Source of the DNA: CG2-30-58-95 sp964618215
GTDB taxonomy: Bacteria > Chloroflexota > Anaerolineae > Anaerolineales > Villigracilaceae
Direction of reading: 5' to 3'
DNA length: 64,000 nt
NCBI GenBank assembly: GCA_964618215.1
Contig: CAZTZE010000010.1
Coordinates: forward strand, 31,572 to 95,571
Part shown: positions 1 to 8,454 of the stretch, piece by piece
Position numbering within the stretch: position 1 is the stretch's first letter
How the letters are laid out: every line of letters starts with the position of its first letter
Notes under the pieces: model-generated
What the model was told of the DNA's origin: nothing
Databases searched by the model: none
What the model saw: the letters and a program-made list of their open reading frames with translations, nothing else
Program-made: the position numbers and the translations under genes

Positions 1-720
1 ATCAATATGGAGCACATCGCGCACCTGCTTGCCGTCGCCGTAAACCGTGATCTGCCGTCCCGTCACGGCGGCGATGACCATCCACGCCAGCCAGCCCTGG
101 TCTTCGATACCAAATTGTCTTTGACCATAGATGCAACTCTGGCGGAGGACAACCGTCGGCAGGTCGTAGATTCGATAATAATCGCGCACGTACTGGTCGC
201 CACACCCCTTTGATACCCCATATGGACTGTGAAAATCCAGTGGCTGGGTTTCCGGGCAGCCCAGCGGCAGGTCGGCGTAGCGCCAGCGGGTCGGCGCCTC
301 GGCCAGCGCAACATCCTCCATCCCGCCATACACCTTGTTCGTCGAAGCATAGATCATAATCGGCTTACGCTCCGAAAGCCGCGCCGCCTCCAGCGCGTTG
401 AACGTGCCGAGGGCGTTGGCCTCGAAATCCTCTCTTGGATGTGTGACGGATGTCGTCACTGCGACCTGCCCCGCCAAATGGAGGATGACATCCGCCTCGC
501 GGCTGGCCGCCGTCAAAAGCGCCGCGTCGCGCACGTCCCCGACGATGAGCCTGAAGGCCGTTTCCCCGAAGGTTTCCTTCAACCAGGCGACGTTGCGCGG
601 TGCGCCGGCGCGGCTGAGGTTATCGTAGACAGTCACCTTCTCGCCGCGCGCCAGCAGGCGATGCACGTAGTTCGAGCCAATAAAGCCTGCCCCACCGGTG
701 ATGAAATAATTCTTCGGCAT
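1..720 (-). CDS. NAD-dependent sugar-nucleotide epimerase/dehydratase (3' end cut by window)
   Basis: Extended short-chain dehydrogenase acting on a nucleotide sugar in the cytoplasm, probably for cell-surface polysaccharide. The 240 visible residues start MPKNYFITGGAGFIGSNYVH, the Rossmann GxxGxxG motif; a YGVSK catalytic Tyr-Lys motif lies near residue 168, and the visible end reads QVRDVLHID, typical of GDP-mannose 4,6-dehydratase and CDP-paratose 2-epimerase relatives. The gene runs off the left edge, so roughly 80-100 C-terminal residues are missing and the exact substrate cannot be set. It follows the flippase-like gene by 25 bases filled with a dispersed repeat, so it is probably in the lepA operon. 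Family call is firm, substrate is not. Confidence 0.85.
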   Translation of the reverse strand, partial: MPKNYFITGGAGFIGSNYVHRLLARGEKVTVYDNLSRAGAPRNVAWLKETFGETAFRLIVGDVRDAALLTAASREADVILHLAGQVAVTTSVTHPREDFEANALGTFNALEAARLSERKPIMIYASTNKVYGGMEDVALAEAPTRWRYADLPLGCPETQPLDFHSPYGVSKGCGDQYVRDYYRIYDLPTVVLRQSCIYGQRQFGIEDQGWLAWMVIAAVTGRQITVYGDGKQVRDVLHID

Positions 721-730
721 CGTTCTCCCA

Positions 731-765
731 ATCACTGAAAACTGATCACTGATTACTGTCCACTG
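731..765. repeat. Dispersed ATCAGTGATCAGT-type repeat, copy 1
   Basis: A stretch rich in overlapping CACTGA/TCAGTG words with inverted symmetry. It covers the gap between two genes and encodes the last residues (VDSNQ) and stop codon of the upstream membrane protein. Related copies lie at 40641-40716 and 44203-44266. Confidence 0.6.
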
Positions 766-1759
766 GCTCTGCCTGCCTCTTCCGCAACTGACGGTAAATG
801 CCCATCAGGGTCTCGCCCTCGGTCGAAAGGGCGTAAACCCCCAAGACGCCGGTGACCAGATAGTTGAACAGGTGTGCAATCAAAGCGACCGCCAGAGCGG
901 TGGACTGATCGCCGCTCACCAACGTCAGCGCGCCGCCCAGCGCGCCTTCGTACGTCCCAACTGCCCCCGGAAGCGATGGGATGGCGCCGCCGAAGGCCGC
1001 CGCGCCCAGTCCAAAAAGCGCCCAAACCAGTTTGGGGGTCGGGAAGAAAGCGGCCAGCGTTAAGTAAAACTGGCCGATGGCAATCGCCCAGTTCAGGGTC
1101 ATCCAGAACAGGAAGCGCACGAAGAGCCAGCCATCGGTAAGAACCGCCAAGCCGGAGAAGAAAGAGGCCAGGAAATTCCCGCCCAAGCGCCGCAAGATCG
1201 GCCAGCGCGTGCTGAGCCGCTCGAACTGGCGCACCGTCCACTCGCGGTAACGGGCGAGGAGATAAAGGATGACCAGCCCCAGAATGACCAGTCCGCCGAC
1301 AACAAAGGCGACTTTCTCCGCCCCCGCCGCGCCGACCACGAACGGCACTGCACTGAGTAAAATGGCCGCCGAAAATGCCAGGTCGAGCACGCGCTCGATG
1401 ACGATGGTCGGCAGGATTTCCATGAAGCCCAGCCTGGCCTTGCGTCCCAGCAGGAACGCCCGTCCGACTTCCCCCAGGCGGAAAGGGAAAAAGTTGTTCA
1501 GCAGATAACCTTCGCAGAGCGTGAAAAAGACTTGTTTGTATGAGGCCTTGTTCTGCAGCAGCGTACGCCAGACAACGCCGCGCACCGCCAGCCAGACGAG
1601 CGAGATCGCGACGACGGCCAGCAACAAGCGATAATCCGCCGAGCGAATCGCCTCCGCCAGCCGGTGCAGGTCAACGAAGTATAAAATGGCGGCAATGGCA
1701 GCCAGGCTGATGACGACGCCCGGCAACCAGCCGCGGGCGGATTTCCAGAAGTTTTTCAT
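746..1759 (-). CDS. Lysylphosphatidylglycerol synthase-type transmembrane protein (UPF0104/AglD family)
   Basis: Integral membrane protein of 337 residues with about eight hydrophobic helices, beginning with one at residues 13-30. Motifs include NNFFPFRLGEVGRAFLLGRK near residue 88 and SLPGAVGTYEGALGG near residue 265, typical of the UPF0104/flippase-like family that includes the membrane part of MprF and archaeal AglD. The family acts in lipid flipping or lipid-linked sugar transfer; the function here is inferred from family and from the neighbouring sugar-nucleotide epimerase. Its ATG overlaps the lepA stop codon by four bases (ATGA), which indicates translational coupling. Confidence 0.8.
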   Translation of the reverse strand: MKNFWKSARGWLPGVVISLAAIAAILYFVDLHRLAEAIRSADYRLLLAVVAISLVWLAVRGVVWRTLLQNKASYKQVFFTLCEGYLLNNFFPFRLGEVGRAFLLGRKARLGFMEILPTIVIERVLDLAFSAAILLSAVPFVVGAAGAEKVAFVVGGLVILGLVILYLLARYREWTVRQFERLSTRWPILRRLGGNFLASFFSGLAVLTDGWLFVRFLFWMTLNWAIAIGQFYLTLAAFFPTPKLVWALFGLGAAAFGGAIPSLPGAVGTYEGALGGALTLVSGDQSTALAVALIAHLFNYLVTGVLGVYALSTEGETLMGIYRQLRKRQAEPVDSNQ

Positions 1760-3555
1760 TCCTCTTCCAACCGCAGCACAGCCATAAACGCTTCCTGCGG
1801 GATTTCGACATTGCCAATCATCTTCAGGCGTTTCTTGCCCTTTTTCTGCTTTTCGAGCAGTTTCTTCTTACGGGTGATGTCGCCGCCGTAACACTTGGCG
1901 AGCACGTCCTTGCGCGTCGCCTTGACGTTGGCGCGCGAGATCACGCGTCCGCCGCCGACCGCCTGGATGGCAACATCGAACAACTGGCGCGGGATTAGTT
2001 CTTTGAGTTTGGTGATGAAGCGCTGGCCTTTATGATAGGCATCCTTTTTGTGGACGATGACTGCCAGCGCGTCCACCGGCTCGCCATTAACCAGGATTTC
2101 GAGTTTCTCCAACTCGTCGGCGCGGTACTCGGCGAACTGGTAATCCAGCGAGGCGTAGCCGCGCGTGCGGGATTTCAATTCATCGAAGAAGTTCACAATG
2201 ATTTCGGAAAGTGGAATTTCATAGTTGAGTTGCACGCGGTGCGGTGCGGGATATTCCTGGCTTTTGAACGCGCCGCGCCGTTTCGTGACCAAATCCATAA
2301 TTGGGCCGTAGTAATCGGTCGGGGTGATGATTTCGATGTTCATCCACGGCTCGCGGACTTCTTCGATATCCGCCTCGTCGGGCAGTTCGGCAGGCGAGTC
2401 AATGAGAATGGTCGTCCCATCCCGCAGCAGGACTTCGTATTCGACCGTCGGCGCGGTGAAGACCATATCCAGGTCGTACTCACGCTCGAGGCGTTCCTGG
2501 ATGATTTCCATGTGGAACAGGCCGAGGAAACCGGCGCGGAAGCCGAATCCGAGCGCCTGCGAGGTTTCCGGCTCGAAGACGAGCGAGGCATCGTTGAGTT
2601 GCAGTTTATCCAGCGCCTCGCGCAGGTCGGAATAATCCTCGGCTTCGGCGGGGTAGATACCGGCGAAGACCATCGGCTTGGGATGCAGGTAGCCTGGCAG
2701 CGGCGCGGCGGCAGGATTGGCGGCTCGCGTGATGGTATCGCCGACGCGGCAATCGTGGACACTCTTGAATCCGGTGGCTATGTAGCCGACCTCGCCCGCG
2801 GTCAGCCCCGCGACCGGCTTGAGGTTGGGGACGAAGATACCAATTTCGACCGGTTTCACGTCCAGGGATGTGGACATCATGCGGATGGTGTCGGCGGCGG
2901 CAAGCGCGCCTTCCACGACGCGCACGTAGGCAATCACGCCTTTGTATGAGTCGTAATGCGAGTCAAAGATAAGCGCCCGCAGCGGGGCGGACGCGTCGCC
3001 TCTGGGCGGCGGCACTGCGCGGACGATGGCCTCCAGCACGGCCTCGACATTTTTCCCCTCTTTGGCCGAGATGCGGATGATGTTCTCCGGCGGCACACCC
3101 AGCAAGCTACCCACGTCCTCGGCCACTTCATCGGGACGGGCGGTAACCAGGTCAATCTTGTTGATGACGGGAATGATCTCGAGGTCCGCGTTGATGGCCG
3201 AATACAGGTTTGCGAGTGTCTGGGCTTCGATGCCCTGGGTGGCATCCACAACCAGCAGCGCGCCCTCGCAGGCGTTCAGGGCGCGGGATACTTCGTAACC
3301 GAAATCCACGTGGCCGGGGGTGTCAATCAGATTCAACTCATAGGTATTGCCATCCTGTGCGGTGTAAGCCATGCGCACGGCGGAGGCTTTGATGGTGACG
3401 CCCTTCTCACGTTCGAGGTCCATCGAATCGAGGATCTGCTCGGTGGTGTCGCGGTCAGACACCGTGCCGGTGAGGTGCAGCAGCCGGTCGGCGAGGGTGG
3501 ACTTGCCGTGGTCAATGTGGGCGATGATGCAGAAGTTGCGGATGTTTTCGGTCAT
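1756..3555 (-). CDS. lepA: Elongation factor 4 (LepA GTPase)
   Basis: Ribosome-associated translational GTPase that acts on stalled or mistranslocated ribosomes. The 599 residues match the usual family length. The GTPase domain shows AHIDHGKSTLADRLL near residue 12, DTPGHVDF near residue 79 and NKIDL near residue 133; the C-terminal domain has the LepA-specific KKDAYHKGQ and YGGDITRKKKLLEKQKKGKK motifs. A TATACT box lies ten bases upstream of the ATG (3566-3571, minus strand). First gene of a three-gene leftward operon with the flippase-like and epimerase genes. Confidence 0.98.
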   Translation of the reverse strand: MTENIRNFCIIAHIDHGKSTLADRLLHLTGTVSDRDTTEQILDSMDLEREKGVTIKASAVRMAYTAQDGNTYELNLIDTPGHVDFGYEVSRALNACEGALLVVDATQGIEAQTLANLYSAINADLEIIPVINKIDLVTARPDEVAEDVGSLLGVPPENIIRISAKEGKNVEAVLEAIVRAVPPPRGDASAPLRALIFDSHYDSYKGVIAYVRVVEGALAAADTIRMMSTSLDVKPVEIGIFVPNLKPVAGLTAGEVGYIATGFKSVHDCRVGDTITRAANPAAAPLPGYLHPKPMVFAGIYPAEAEDYSDLREALDKLQLNDASLVFEPETSQALGFGFRAGFLGLFHMEIIQERLEREYDLDMVFTAPTVEYEVLLRDGTTILIDSPAELPDEADIEEVREPWMNIEIITPTDYYGPIMDLVTKRRGAFKSQEYPAPHRVQLNYEIPLSEIIVNFFDELKSRTRGYASLDYQFAEYRADELEKLEILVNGEPVDALAVIVHKKDAYHKGQRFITKLKELIPRQLFDVAIQAVGGGRVISRANVKATRKDVLAKCYGGDITRKKKLLEKQKKGKKRLKMIGNVEIPQEAFMAVLRLEEE

Positions 3556-3608
3556 AGGCGCGGAAAGTATAACCGATTTTTAACCACGAAGGCTTGCCCT
3601 GGTCACTG

Positions 3609-3645
3609 AATCAAAAATCGGGACTATTCGCCCCGATTTTTGATT
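3609..3645 (-). terminator. Hairpin between lepA and the accessory island
   Basis: Perfect 14-bp inverted repeat (AATCAAAAATCGGG with its complement) and a nine-base loop. It sits 12 bases past the stop of the DUF4926 gene and ahead of the lepA promoter, and probably ends leftward transcription out of the island. The T-run lies inside the stem, so termination is likely but not classical. Confidence 0.6.
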
Positions 3646-3656
3646 ACTTCGATTGG

Positions 3657-3875
3657 TTATGCAAATGCAGGCTCGTAATGCAATACAAGCAACTGCACTG
3701 CCTTGAGCGCAAGCGATGCAAACGTGCGCCCTTCGTTGTCGCTGAATTCAACTTCGTATACTCCAGAAGCGAGGTTTTCAACAACTGTTCCAACCTGCCC
3801 GCGCCGGAGTTCGCGTTCAGGTATATCTTCCGTCAGGGCAACAAGATCAAGGAGTTTAATTTGATTGTTTTTCAT
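3657..3875 (-). CDS. DUF4926 domain protein
   Basis: A 72-residue cytoplasmic protein starting MKNNQIKLLDLVALTEDIPE, with RRGQVGTVVE and YEVEFSDNEGRT. This is the SH3-like small fold annotated as DUF4926, often found next to toxin-like or accessory genes; no biochemical role is established. It lies 12 bases after the DUF2971 gene in the same direction, so the two are probably co-transcribed. Confidence 0.75.
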   Translation of the reverse strand: MKNNQIKLLDLVALTEDIPERELRRGQVGTVVENLASGVYEVEFSDNEGRTFASLALKAVQLLVLHYEPAFA

Positions 3876-3887
3876 GACTGACTGTAC

Positions 3888-4919
3888 TCATCGCTTTCGG
3901 CGATTTTTGCCATGAGAGTTCTCCTTCGTTTTCTTTAGCTTAACTGCATTTCTTGTATTGCTCAGAAACTCTTGAATTATTTCCTCATATCCTACATAAT
4001 ATGGCAAATCAGCAAGAGCAAAGATTCTTAGTGACTTGCCAGTATTGCTAATACGATCTTTATCAACAGATAATGTTTGGGGTTTAAATTTATAAAGTTC
4101 ATCAGGCGTTTCAAGATTATTCACAGGGATAATATCTATCCGACTTGGCTTTCCAAAATCATCCTTCTCATCTCTAATTACGTATGACTGAAAAAATTGA
4201 ATTTCGTGGCCTTCACAATGTTCCATTATGGATTTTTTATTTTCTATCGACATATGAACACCAAAAACTACAGAACTGATACAGTCTAAATGAAAGTCAA
4301 AAAGATAGATTTTCTCATCCCTATATGACAGATTTACTTGGGGCGGTTTATAACTGTCTGAATCTGAGAGTGGCCTAATTAAGCGATATTCTTGTTCATC
4401 TTTCCACCTTGATGTCTTCTTGAAGAAAAACTCGTTTTGAAGAGTTTCTAGCGAAATTATCCCTGACTCATTAACAAGATTTTCTATCATCAAGGTATAG
4501 TCGTCAACATACTCGACCTTTCTAATAGTATTCTGGCAGCCACCTTTTGATCTCATACAAACATGTCGAGCAAAATCCGGTTTCAACTCTAAAACGAAGC
4601 CTTTGTGTCCATTCGCATACTTTCCCCACATATCGAATGAGAAAGGCGTATTTGTCAGTGACAGTATTCCATAAGCGTTAATTTGAGATTCTATAATTTG
4701 CACCCGATAAAACAATTCTTTGCTTGGAAAAACAATCCCATCAAGTTCATAGTATTGATGCGCTTTTTCTTGGTCACGGAATATAATGGTGGGATTGAAT
4801 TCTAGTGGATCATTCAAAGCCCACGGCTGGGTAAATCGTATTTTTTGATCCTTGAAAATTCCTTCGATAACCTTCAAGTTATCACTGCAATATTTGAAGA
4901 ACGAAGTAAATTCAGGCAT
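3888..4919 (-). CDS. DUF2971 domain protein
   Basis: A 343-residue protein with the family signature FFKYCSDNLKVIEGIFKDQKIRFTQPWALNDPLEFNP near its N-terminus (quoted in two pieces of the same block: FFKYCSDNLK and RFTQPWALNDPLEF) and a later WGKYANGHKGFVLEL block. DUF2971 proteins are common in accessory and defence-rich regions but have no agreed activity. A longer GTG start at 4982 is possible; 4919 (MPEFTSF) fits the family N-terminus better, though neither start has a clear ribosome-binding site. Base composition is strikingly AT-rich compared with lepA and tlyA, which points to horizontal acquisition. Confidence 0.7.
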   Translation of the reverse strand: MPEFTSFFKYCSDNLKVIEGIFKDQKIRFTQPWALNDPLEFNPTIIFRDQEKAHQYYELDGIVFPSKELFYRVQIIESQINAYGILSLTNTPFSFDMWGKYANGHKGFVLELKPDFARHVCMRSKGGCQNTIRKVEYVDDYTLMIENLVNESGIISLETLQNEFFFKKTSRWKDEQEYRLIRPLSDSDSYKPPQVNLSYRDEKIYLFDFHLDCISSVVFGVHMSIENKKSIMEHCEGHEIQFFQSYVIRDEKDDFGKPSRIDIIPVNNLETPDELYKFKPQTLSVDKDRISNTGKSLRIFALADLPYYVGYEEIIQEFLSNTRNAVKLKKTKENSHGKNRRKR

Positions 4920-5139
4920 ATATGCACGCACATTAATAATTCGATTTTGCTTTCGGCTATATGGCAGTGGCCTATAAGTCACGTGTTAAATGATACAAAA
5001 ATTATGGAATGGATAGAATCAGCCGTTGTGCGCAGGAGTATACCATTTTCTAAACCGATAGGAACGAGGAAGTATGGCGTTTCGGGTAATGGTTGTATAA
5101 TCTTCCTGCAACTTGGGATTAGTAGATGGTTGGCGGCTT

Positions 5140-6789
5140 ATGATTTCACCTAATGCAGAAAAGAAAAATGAACTTGCAGTTTCAAAAAACACGACAGACT
5201 TAGCTGCTTTTTCAGCCAGCAAACTGGTAAAACGCGGCTTAGATATAGCTGACTTATCGCTCAAAGATTCTCCTCTTGTAAAAGTGGGGGAAATCCTAAT
5301 GTCAATTCTGATGCTGGGTGGGGAAGAAGGCTATTTTGAAGGATGGAGCCCATTTATTGCTGCTCACCTGTTGATCCAACTACAAAAGAATTTAGATCAA
5401 GTTGAATCTCGAATGATGACCTTTTGGGAGCAATCACCGAAAATTCAGGAGAAAACCAATGCTCTTGAGGTTCTATCTCAAATTGGATATCGCGATTTCG
5501 CCTCAAACCAATTATTAGAAATGATAGAAAAGGCTACTTGTTCTCTCAATTCACTTGTTTCATCGGAGTCGCCAGACAATAAGATATTTTTAGAATTTCA
5601 CACTTTGCTAAGTATTTATGGAAAGCTTAAAACAAATAAATTAGCCAACAACCAATATCGGGGTTTTCTAGAAAAGATTCGTCGTCTAAATTTCAACGAG
5701 GATTTGCGAGTCCATATTCTAAAATGGGCTATAGAGGCGCTTGAACAACAAGAATATATGAATCAAGAAAGTGCTGAGTTTCTTGCGTCATTAACGCTTT
5801 CTTACCCGTATATTGTGTCCTATTGCTGTCGAGTCCTAAACAAATATGGGTTTCATGAACTTACAGCACATGTTGCATATGAAATAAATGCTCAAATTGA
5901 TAAAGGTGATTATGATCATTTAGTAAACGTTTCCTTGTTTTCGTGGGGAGCAGGCGAATATCAAGGAAGTATCTTTGATCATGCAGAAATATCATTACTC
6001 TACACCGATAAAGCAGGCACAGCCAAAGAACACCTCCTTGAAAAAGTGAGCATACTTTCTAATTTTTCAAAAGCCGCAAGAAATGTAAACCATAAAAAAT
6101 TTTGGAATTCCAAAATAAATACAAGTTCTTCTTTCTTGGATACAGACTTTTGGGATAAAGTTGGTTTTTACCTTAAAGTACTTGCTCAATTTGATGGTTC
6201 TTCAAGTGTTACCGAACTTTATGCGGCCATTAGCAATGAATTGTTTATAATTTTGGAAGATAAAAGCAACCCTAACTTGGGGGAAATTGAACTATTGGTT
6301 TTGAGATTGCTTCACGACATAGTTGATGCGCTCGGCCATCGAGGTTATTCAAATACATATTACTGGTCGAAAGTACTACAGCTATTCAAGGATTATGAAG
6401 ATACCGACTTTTTCTGTAATATTGCAGACGCTTTTTCTCCAAACCCTGAGCAAATAGAATTTCTCATGGAGGAGCTTCTTTCTTATGCTAAAGATGAATC
6501 AAAGCGGTTTAATTGCAGACTTGAAATAGCCAATATTATTTGTCACTCAAAATCGCTGTCGAAAGATGGCGCGAAATTGCTACTTGGATTATTGGAAGGC
6601 AATTTGAATACCAATACAGGTTATTGGTATTTCGGTCCTAATCTAAAGGTGTTGGGTGAATTAAGTTCATTGAAAGGTGATAATGAAATTATTCAGAGAT
6701 TGCTAAATATGGCTTCTAAACAAGAAATTTCAAGTCGGATTAGACTTGACGCATGTGAATGCATCCTGAAATTGTTAGGAAAAATTTGA
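5140..6789 (+). CDS. Unknown 549-residue helical protein of the AT-rich island
   Basis: I do not recognise this protein. It is predicted soluble, with no signal peptide or clear membrane span, and is rich in short amphipathic helices and Leu/Asn/Lys, with repeated helix-turn-helix-like pairs that suggest an alpha-solenoid (HEAT/ARM-like) scaffold. The chosen ATG begins MISPNAEKKN; a TTG nine codons earlier is possible. It ends 16 bases before the J-domain gene in the same direction, so the two probably form one transcript and may work together. AT-rich like its neighbours. Confidence 0.6.
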   Translation: MISPNAEKKNELAVSKNTTDLAAFSASKLVKRGLDIADLSLKDSPLVKVGEILMSILMLGGEEGYFEGWSPFIAAHLLIQLQKNLDQVESRMMTFWEQSPKIQEKTNALEVLSQIGYRDFASNQLLEMIEKATCSLNSLVSSESPDNKIFLEFHTLLSIYGKLKTNKLANNQYRGFLEKIRRLNFNEDLRVHILKWAIEALEQQEYMNQESAEFLASLTLSYPYIVSYCCRVLNKYGFHELTAHVAYEINAQIDKGDYDHLVNVSLFSWGAGEYQGSIFDHAEISLLYTDKAGTAKEHLLEKVSILSNFSKAARNVNHKKFWNSKINTSSSFLDTDFWDKVGFYLKVLAQFDGSSSVTELYAAISNELFIILEDKSNPNLGEIELLVLRLLHDIVDALGHRGYSNTYYWSKVLQLFKDYEDTDFFCNIADAFSPNPEQIEFLMEELLSYAKDESKRFNCRLEIANIICHSKSLSKDGAKLLLGLLEGNLNTNTGYWYFGPNLKVLGELSSLKGDNEIIQRLLNMASKQEISSRIRLDACECILKLLGKI

Positions 6790-6805
6790 TAGGGAGTTTT
6801 GAACC

Positions 6806-7567
6806 ATGCCAACGCCAGAAGAACTCGAATTGAATGAAAAAAATCTTCGATTGTCGGATATTCAAAATGAGTTAGCTCAATTTGAACTTGAATTTGCTAC
6901 TCTACATGGCGAGCTGAATGATTTTCAATACCATTACACAGAGTTGGTGGTCCGACGGATGTATGAATTAGACATGATAGAACAGCAAGTAGCTGAATAT
7001 CTGGTTTCAACTGCTCCTTCTAGTGTTGACTACCGCGAAAAATTACGAGCAGTAAAAGAGCGTATCTCCGAAGCTGAAAATGTTTTCCGGAGCGAAAAGC
7101 GGCGATCGGGGAATGGCAATTTCCGGCCTTCGGATTCTTTGAAAAAGCTATATCGGGAAGTAGCAAGAAAAATTCATCCCGATTTGACAACGGATGAAAA
7201 AGAACGCCAAAGAAGAGGGCTGTTGATGGCAGAAATAAATGATGCTTATGAGATAGGGGATGAGCAAAAAATGCGGCAAATACTGGATGAATGGCAGAAT
7301 GACCCCGACAACGTGCAAGGTGAGGATATCGGTGCTCAACTCATCAAAGCAATTCGGAAAATTGCGCAAATGCAAAGGCGGATTGCTGCCATCCAAGAAG
7401 AAATAAAGATTCTAAAATCGACAGAAATATACGAACTGAAAGAGAAAGTTGAGAATAGTAAAAAAGACGGATTGGATTTGCTCGGACAAATGGCTTATTA
7501 TTTGGATGTTCAAATTCACGAGCGCGGAGAATATTTGAAATTTTTGCGAACTGGCGGGAAAGGATGA
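6806..7567 (+). CDS. J-domain protein with flanking coiled coils
   Basis: A 253-residue protein. Residues 1-75 and about 175-250 are charged heptad-like coiled coils; the centre (about 110-165) is a J-domain remnant with LYREVARKIHPDL containing the HPD tripeptide that stimulates Hsp70 ATPase. It lacks the Gly/Phe, zinc-finger and C-terminal substrate domains of DnaJ, so it is a specialised co-chaperone rather than DnaJ itself. A GGGAG ribosome-binding site precedes the ATG. It is paired with the unknown solenoid-like gene upstream; a shared role as effector plus Hsp70 recruiter is inference. Confidence 0.75.
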   Translation: MPTPEELELNEKNLRLSDIQNELAQFELEFATLHGELNDFQYHYTELVVRRMYELDMIEQQVAEYLVSTAPSSVDYREKLRAVKERISEAENVFRSEKRRSGNGNFRPSDSLKKLYREVARKIHPDLTTDEKERQRRGLLMAEINDAYEIGDEQKMRQILDEWQNDPDNVQGEDIGAQLIKAIRKIAQMQRRIAAIQEEIKILKSTEIYELKEKVENSKKDGLDLLGQMAYYLDVQIHERGEYLKFLRTGGKG

Positions 7568-7595
7568 AATGATGAACGAGGCAACCAAAGTGATT

Positions 7596-7710
7596 TTATC
7601 CCGTTAGGACTCGCTCCACCAATGCGGGCAAATCGTTTTCCCCTTCGCCACCAAGTCCCATCCATGGTAAAAACTCGACGTTCCCTTTCGTCCCCAATTC
7701 GCCCGCTTTT
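7596..7710 (-). pseudogene. Stranded 3' end of a tlyA gene
   Basis: The minus strand encodes KGNVEFLPWMGLGGEGEND followed by LPALVERVLTG and a stop, with no start and an in-frame stop just upstream. This matches the C-terminal end of TlyA (compare GPKGNVEFLAWLGM in the intact gene at 8455-9273) and looks like the native tail that the intact copy has lost. About 20 of 24 bases match around the AAAACTCGAC block. The PIN/Phd toxin-antitoxin pair separates fragment and gene. Confidence 0.7.
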
Positions 7711-8125
7711 ACTTTTCAAGGATATCGAGAAACTCCGCCGGCTTGATGATCGCTATTCCCCGAAACGGACTCAAACTCAATAGGTCGCCGTCACCGCTGA
7801 CGATGTAGTCGGCGTGGCCGTCTAACGCCAGCGAGAGATAGACGTTGTCTTTGGGATCCCGGCAAACATTGACCCGGGTTTTAATCTCGATTCTCTTGCC
7901 TCTCATGAGGATGAGAGACCGGAAAGCATGAATGTCTTGTTCTTGGACTCGATATTTCTCTATCAAATGGGGGCGAGAAATTACGTTGATAAACTCTGCA
8001 AGCGGCTCTCGTGAATACAGCACTGTGAAACGCCCCTCGCGCATAAGGTCACGGATACGACCTGTCCTGCCATCCGGGCAGATAAGGCAACTGATCAAAA
8101 CGTTCGCGTCAATAACAACGCGCAT
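7709..8125 (-). CDS. PIN-domain toxin (TIGR00305-type)
   Basis: Toxin component, a predicted Mg-dependent ribonuclease of 138 residues. Acidic PIN residues are visible: VVIDANVLIS (Asp 6), EPLAEF near residue 43, DPKDN near residue 90 and SGDGDLL near residue 110. Its ATG shares one base with the stop of the upstream Phd-type antitoxin gene, the usual coupled toxin-antitoxin layout. Its stop abuts the tlyA fragment. The RNA target cannot be told from sequence. Confidence 0.85.
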   Translation of the reverse strand: MRVVIDANVLISCLICPDGRTGRIRDLMREGRFTVLYSREPLAEFINVISRPHLIEKYRVQEQDIHAFRSLILMRGKRIEIKTRVNVCRDPKDNVYLSLALDGHADYIVSGDGDLLSLSPFRGIAIIKPAEFLDILEK

Positions 8126-8424
8126 CAGCCAGCCGTCTTCCTGGCATCACGGACTTCACGGATGGCCGCTTTGATATCTGCTTCGACCTCTTCGTCGGTG
8201 TACTGAGAATTGTATTCGCTCATCCGTTCCACCGCTGCATCAAAGCGTGCTAATACTTCTTCTTCATTAAATCTCTGAGAGCGAAGATATTCGTCATAAG
8301 GGATAATCACCGCCTCCGGGCGGCTGCCGCGCGTCAAAATATAAGGTGTGCGGTTTTTGACGACATCGTCAAATACACTGCGGAAGCGCCGCTGTAGTTC
8401 TGTCACACCGATAATTTGGTTCAT
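8125..8424 (-). CDS. Phd/YefM-family antitoxin
   Basis: A 99-residue DNA-binding antitoxin expected to neutralise the downstream PIN toxin and repress the operon. The N-terminus shows VTELQRRFRSVFDDVVKNRT and TRGSRPEAVIIPYDEYL, the Phd/YefM fold; the acidic C-terminal part would wrap the toxin. A strong AAGGAG ribosome-binding site precedes the ATG. The promoter probably lies in 8425-8470, overlapping the end of tlyA. Confidence 0.85.
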   Translation of the reverse strand: MNQIIGVTELQRRFRSVFDDVVKNRTPYILTRGSRPEAVIIPYDEYLRSQRFNEEEVLARFDAAVERMSEYNSQYTDEEVEADIKAAIREVRDARKTAG

Positions 8425-8454
8425 CTCTTTCTCCTTGTTTCACTATATATTTTA

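Noticed and set aside
2032..2949. 305-codon plus-strand frame opposite lepA
   Set aside because: It is antisense to a well-conserved lepA and its peptide has no recognisable motifs; a GC-rich shadow frame.
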